From positions 558,001 through 622,000 of the forward strand of contig NZ_AUBJ02000001.1 in NCBI RefSeq assembly GCF_000429185.2: a stretch of 64,000 bases of DNA, in the 5' to 3' direction. The position numbers and the translations under genes are program-made. The DNA comes from Actinoalloteichus caeruleus DSM 43889. Its GTDB lineage: Bacteria > Actinomycetota > Actinomycetes > Mycobacteriales > Pseudonocardiaceae. The stretch's first letter is position 1. Each line of letters starts with the position of its first letter. A model generated the notes under the pieces. The model did not search any database and was not told the DNA's origin. It saw nothing but the letters and a program-made list of their open reading frames with translations. Of this stretch, positions 63,014 through 64,000 are shown piece after piece.

Positions 63014-64000
63014 TCAGGACGGGTCGGACCGGACGTACGTGGCCAGCCGCCCGGCGTCGGCGAGGTCGGCGCACCCGGCGAGGAGCAGGGCCTGCTCCAG
63101 CTCCAGCCGCAGCAGGTCGAGCACGCGGGTCACGCCGCGCTGCCCGTCGGCGGCGAGTCCCCACAGGACCGGTCTGCCGAGGAGCGCACCCCGGGCGCCG
63201 AGCGCCAGCACCCGCACCACGTCCGACCCGCCGCGGATGCCGCTGTCGACCAGCACCTCCACCGCGTCCCCGACCGCCTCGACCACCCGGGGCAGTGCGA
63301 CGGCGGTGGGGGGCGCCCCGTCGAACTGCCGTCCGCCGTGGTTGGACACCACCACGGCGGACGCGCCCAGGTCGGCGCAGCGCGCCGCGTCCCTGGGGTC
63401 CAGGACTCCCTTGACCACGAGGGGAAGACGGCAGCGGCCGCGCAGCCACTCCAGGTCGCGCCATCCCAGGGTCGGGTCGAAGGCCAGCGCGGTGTGGTCC
63501 GCCACCGCCGAGGAACCCGCTCGTCCGACGTGCGCGTGGCTCGTCGGCCCGGTGTCCAGGTGCGCGGCCCGCACCGAGCTGGGCAGCGCGAAGCCGTTGC
63601 GCACGTCCCGCGCCCGACGCCCCATGACGGGGACGTCGACGGTGATGACCAGAGCCTGGCAGCCGGCGTCCTCCGCGCGGTCCAGCAGTTCCTCGACCAG
63701 GCCCCTGTCCCGCAGCCAGTACAGCTGGAACCAGAGCGCCGCGCCGGTCTCGGCCAGCTCCTCGACGGTTCGGCTGCTCAGGGTGCTGACCGTGAAGGGC
63801 ACTCCTCGGGCGGCGGCCGCGCGGGCCGCCGCCAGTTCCCCCTCCGGGTGGAGCAGGCACTGGTAGGCCATCGGGGCCACCGCGACCGGCAACCTGGCCG
63901 CCGTCCCGACGAGCGACGCGCTGGTGTCGGTGGAGTCGATGCCCGTGAGGACCCTTGGGACGACGTGGGTGGCGTCGAGGGCGGCCCGGTTGGCCGCGAG
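63014..64000 (-). CDS. nocN: NocN: 4-hydroxymandelate oxidase (partial, N-terminus beyond window)
   Basis: An FMN-dependent alpha-hydroxy-acid oxidase that turns L-4-hydroxymandelate into 4-hydroxyphenylglyoxylate, the step between NocF and NocG. The frame is open to the window edge; 328 codons plus the stop are seen. Visible: the FMN contact VAVAPMAYQ, TVSTLSS, FQLYWLRDR, VITVDVPVMGRRARD, the lysine in LPLVVKGV, the catalytic histidine in VVVSNHGGRQFDG, and the FMN-phosphate region VDSGIRGGSDV and LGRPVLWG. Family length is about 360, so roughly 30 residues are missing. Transcribed ahead of nocR on the same strand. Confidence 0.88.
   Translation of the reverse strand, partial: LAANRAALDATHVVPRVLTGIDSTDTSASLVGTAARLPVAVAPMAYQCLLHPEGELAAARAAAARGVPFTVSTLSSRTVEELAETGAALWFQLYWLRDRGLVEELLDRAEDAGCQALVITVDVPVMGRRARDVRNGFALPSSVRAAHLDTGPTSHAHVGRAGSSAVADHTALAFDPTLGWRDLEWLRGRCRLPLVVKGVLDPRDAARCADLGASAVVVSNHGGRQFDGAPPTAVALPRVVEAVGDAVEVLVDSGIRGGSDVVRVLALGARGALLGRPVLWGLAADGQRGVTRVLDLLRLELEQALLLAGCADLADAGRLATYVRSDPS

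Noticed and set aside
1-64000. tRNA genes, CRISPR arrays, insertion sequences, attachment sites
   Set aside because: No cloverleaf-like segment, regular spacer repeat, transposase or integrase motif was found on either strand.

Overview
The window is very GC-rich actinomycete chromosomal DNA: Actinobacteria-type families throughout, GTG and TTG starts, and overlapping stop/start codons. I cannot place the genus. The right 28 kb is a nocardicin-type monocyclic beta-lactam gene cluster, identified from domain order, gene sizes and catalytic residues. No tRNA, rRNA, CRISPR array or insertion sequence was seen.

Left arm (1-10.4 kb): an MmyB-type regulator, a TylF-type sugar O-methyltransferase and a small O-methyltransferase are intact. 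Between and beyond them lie decayed genes: a glycosyltransferase start with its ribosome site kept, an ABC-exporter ATPase fragment, and an O-methyltransferase with a large internal loss. This looks like a dead or dying tailoring region of a glycosylated natural product. A large LuxR-type (LAL) regulator follows, broken by one -1 frameshift and preceded by two matching 14-bp palindromes.

Middle (9.3-35.5 kb) is general metabolism. It holds a Tat-signal short-chain dehydrogenase with a clear promoter/operator; a membrane-anchored sulfite-oxidase-family enzyme with a fasciclin lipoprotein; a complete zinc-uptake system of AztABCD type with two AztD proteins and a divergent Zur box; a site-2 protease; a sugar-acid catabolic unit (GntR regulator, MFS carrier, DapA-family lyase, mandelate-racemase-family dehydratase); and a Baeyer-Villiger module (BVMO, SMP-30 lactonase, SDR, HSL esterase) around a palindromic operator. 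A RiPP-associated type methyltransferase has no visible precursor. An XRE regulator interrupted by an in-frame TAA overlaps an APH-like gene.

Right arm (35.6-64 kb), the nocardicin-type cluster: nocF (4-hydroxymandelate synthase), nocN (4-hydroxymandelate oxidase) and nocG (aminotransferase) make L-4-hydroxyphenylglycine (Hpg). NocA (A-T-C-A-T-C-A-T-E-C) and NocB (A-T-C-A-T-TE), helped by the MbtH protein NocI, would assemble Hpg-Arg-D-Hpg-Ser-Hpg. NocB C5 carries the HHHxxxDG motif tied to beta-lactam closure, and the TE releases the product. Nat adds the 3-amino-3-carboxypropyl ether from SAM, NocJ is the likely side-chain epimerase and NocL the oxime-forming P450. NocH exports, NocR (SARP) activates, and NocD is a GNAT of unknown role. 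The nocA/nocF intergenic region holds an exact 11-bp tandem repeat of SARP-operator architecture. The cluster probably continues past the right edge, because nocN is cut there.
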